NCBI GenBank assembly: GCA_037445115.1
Contig: JBBILC010000002.1
Coordinates: forward strand, 31,551 to 95,550
Length of the DNA: 64,000 nt
Direction of reading: 5' to 3'
From: Trichothermofontia sp037445115
Lineage (GTDB): Bacteria > Cyanobacteriota > Cyanobacteriia > B231
Part shown: positions 62,907 through 64,000 of the stretch, piece after piece
How the letters are laid out: each line of letters starts with the position of its first letter
Numbering within the stretch: position 1 is the first letter of the stretch
The notes under the pieces: generated by a model
The model's input: only the letters and a program-made list of their open reading frames with translations
What the model was told of the DNA's origin: nothing
Databases searched by the model: none
Translations under genes and position numbers: made by a program

Positions 62907-63695
62907 CTACTGTGCAGGTTCTCTCCCCTTGAGAAGCTGTTGATGGATCTTGGGAAGTTCGTACCAGGGTAAATGGGAATATTCGTGGTGTTCCCAATGG
63001 TAGCCAAAGTGATAACACGCCAGAAAGGATAACCACGGCGGATAGGCTAAGCTACGGCTATGGTGTATATTTCTGGGTTCACCCGCTATCTTACGATGGG
63101 GTAGATACGTCCCAAAAATAAAGAGTTGAAGAGAACTTAGGAATAGGGGTAACAGATAAAAACACAAAACCTTGAGGCAACTTTCCTGAAGATTGCGGTC
63201 ACACAGATAGGAGAAACTCAACAAGATAAGAACGACGAGGCAACACCGTAGCATTTGCCTGGTATCCAGATAATTCGTGAGGAACTGGTAGTACCAGATC
63301 GCAGGCCCCCGACCTTGGCCGCGACTGTCCTGATCCTGGGTTTGCCCTGGGTTTTGATGGTGCCGAAAATGATGGTGACGACAATATGGGTAATCAAGGC
63401 CCGCGTAGCTAAATAGGGCGATCGCACCCAGGGCATGATTCAGACGCAGATGTTGGGGCAAGAGGCTCTGATGCATAGCATCGTGGGCAACAATAAATAG
63501 CCCCGTTTGGAGGAGGGTTCGCAGGACGATCGCGACCCCCATGCCAAGCCCTGACCACAGGTGTGGGTGATAATGCGCCAGGATACCGAAACTCAGCAGC
63601 CATGCCGCCAGTAAGCCGACCGCGATCCCTAAGCCTAGCCAATGCTCACCGCACGACCCGTCGCTCACCGTCAGATTTTGCCCGCTCTGAACCAT
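62907..63695 (-). CDS. crtW: beta-carotene ketolase CrtW
   Basis: A 262-residue membrane di-iron enzyme of the CrtW type with the three His boxes: HDAMH, HHHFRHH and HWEHHEYSH. It adds 4-keto groups to beta-carotene to give echinenone and canthaxanthin. These ketocarotenoids are the pigments bound by orange carotenoid protein, which links it to the frp gene downstream on the same strand. The ATG at 63695 is preceded by AGGA, and two TAACGCATTAA repeats lie in front of it (separate entry). Confidence 0.92.
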   Translation of the reverse strand: MVQSGQNLTVSDGSCGEHWLGLGIAVGLLAAWLLSFGILAHYHPHLWSGLGMGVAIVLRTLLQTGLFIVAHDAMHQSLLPQHLRLNHALGAIALFSYAGLDYPYCRHHHFRHHQNPGQTQDQDSRGQGRGPAIWYYQFLTNYLDTRQMLRCCLVVLILLSFSYLCDRNLQESCLKVLCFYLLPLFLSSLQLFIFGTYLPHRKIAGEPRNIHHSRSLAYPPWLSFLACYHFGYHWEHHEYSHLPWYELPKIHQQLLKGREPAQ

Positions 63696-63704
63696 TCATC
63701 TTCC

Positions 63705-63734
63705 TAACGCATTAACATTTTCATAACGCATTAA
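63705..63734 (-). promoter_or_regulatory. two direct TAACGCATTAA sites upstream of crtW
   Basis: TAACGCATTAA occurs at 63705-63715 and 63724-63734, a 19-bp period that places both on nearly the same face of the helix. They overlap the region just upstream of the crtW ribosome site. A regulator could bind here; none is identified. Confidence 0.5.
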
Positions 63735-63786
63735 TATCCCAGGAGCGAATCGCTTCGCCCCCAGGAAACTTCTGTTGTATGTCTGC

Positions 63787-64000
63787 AAGGTTTGTAGTGC
63801 GGGCTTCAGCCTGCAACGACTAAAGTCGTGACTACGAACAGTGTGCAACATACTCCCAAGGTTTGTAGTGCGAACTTCAGCCTGCAACGACTAAAGTCGT
63901 GACTACGAACAGTGTGCAACATACTCCCAAGGTTTGTAGTGCGAACTTCAGCCTGCAACGACTAAAGTCGTGACTACGAACAGTGTGCAACATACTCCCA
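63787..64000 (+). repeat. 71-bp tandem repeat array reaching the window edge
   Basis: Three full copies start at 63787, 63858 and 63929, and a fourth begins at 64000. Copies 2 and 3 look identical; copy 1 differs by two bases (GCGGGC for GCGAAC). Each unit contains the palindromic CGACTAAAGTCGT and CAACATACTCCC. Related single pieces lie at 24357-24374 and about 20572-20600. No unique spacers, so it is not a CRISPR array. Confidence 0.9.

Larger units (their letters stand above)
63696..64000. other. upstream region of crtW ending in tandem repeats
   Basis: About 300 bases: a short leader with two direct repeats, then 71-bp tandem units to the end of the window. No gene. Confidence 0.6.

Noticed and set aside
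63787..64000. Possible CRISPR array
   Set aside because: The repeat units are contiguous with no variable spacers, and each is 71 bp with an internal palindrome.

Overview
The window is a chromosomal segment of a cyanobacterium. The HIP1 octamer GCGATCGC recurs throughout. The gene set includes the circadian output regulator RpaA, aldehyde-deformylating oxygenase, fluorescence recovery protein, a beta-carotene ketolase, a Psb32/TLP18.3-type protein, a TIC236/TamB-like giant protein, and DUF2499/DUF3593/DUF4278 proteins typical of the phylum. Short runs of N (34877-34886, 35199-35210, 53895-53904) show that this is a draft scaffold. I cannot name the genus.

Layout. 1-6500: end of a YheT-like hydrolase, rpaA, tRNA-Asn, a NYN-domain protein, and a receiver-GAF-GAF-adenylate cyclase. 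6564-11474: a 1636-residue TamB-family protein. 11880-14289: an AtzG/AtzE-type amidase pair, then a monothiol glutaredoxin with its BolA partner. 14381-17500: a secreted protein made of two near-identical 136-residue repeats, an IS200/IS605 tnpB tail, a membrane-anchored coiled-coil protein, and a repeat-rich spacer. 17705-24272: argJ, a Mesh1-like HD hydrolase, 1-Cys peroxiredoxin, rpiA, GST, DUF2499/DUF3593 and a PfkB kinase. 24456-31000: a receiver/HD-GYP protein, small proteins, a nucleoside-type ABC permease, a frameshifted DUF3352 gene and an HDAC-like hydrolase. 31043-45500: a LysM/M23 hydrolase with a possible c-di-AMP riboswitch leader, trmL, rhomboid, an alpha-oxoamine synthase, an MFS carrier, a beta-hydroxyacid dehydrogenase, a LysM/M23 homologue without metal ligands, HtrA, trmB and a phosphoesterase. 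45636-57000: GspF/PilC-like protein, Psb32-like protein, mscL, ado, a pentapeptide-repeat protein, CheB, MnmC-like methyltransferase, and a glycogen synthase with an exceptionally long low-complexity tail. 57113-61927: a seven-PAS, two-GAF histidine kinase. 62223-63695: frp and crtW, followed by 71-bp tandem repeats at the edge.

Most genes are single housekeeping or signalling units rather than one island. Groups that clearly belong together are atzG-atzE (overlapping ATGA), bolA-grx, DUF2499-DUF3593 (overlapping ATGA), and frp-crtW (orange carotenoid protein photoprotection; OCP itself is not in the window). Between genes there is a dense layer of small repeats. Two TA-bounded MITE-like families with different ends share the same 20-bp palindromic core.

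The most unusual items are the glycogen synthase tail (at least about 485 Pro/Ala/Thr/Glu-rich residues, as long as the enzyme), the shared-core MITE families, the catalytically dead M23 protein, the ADO gene without its usual reductase neighbour, and the candidate riboswitch. I did not find a clear multi-gene system that I would call undescribed.
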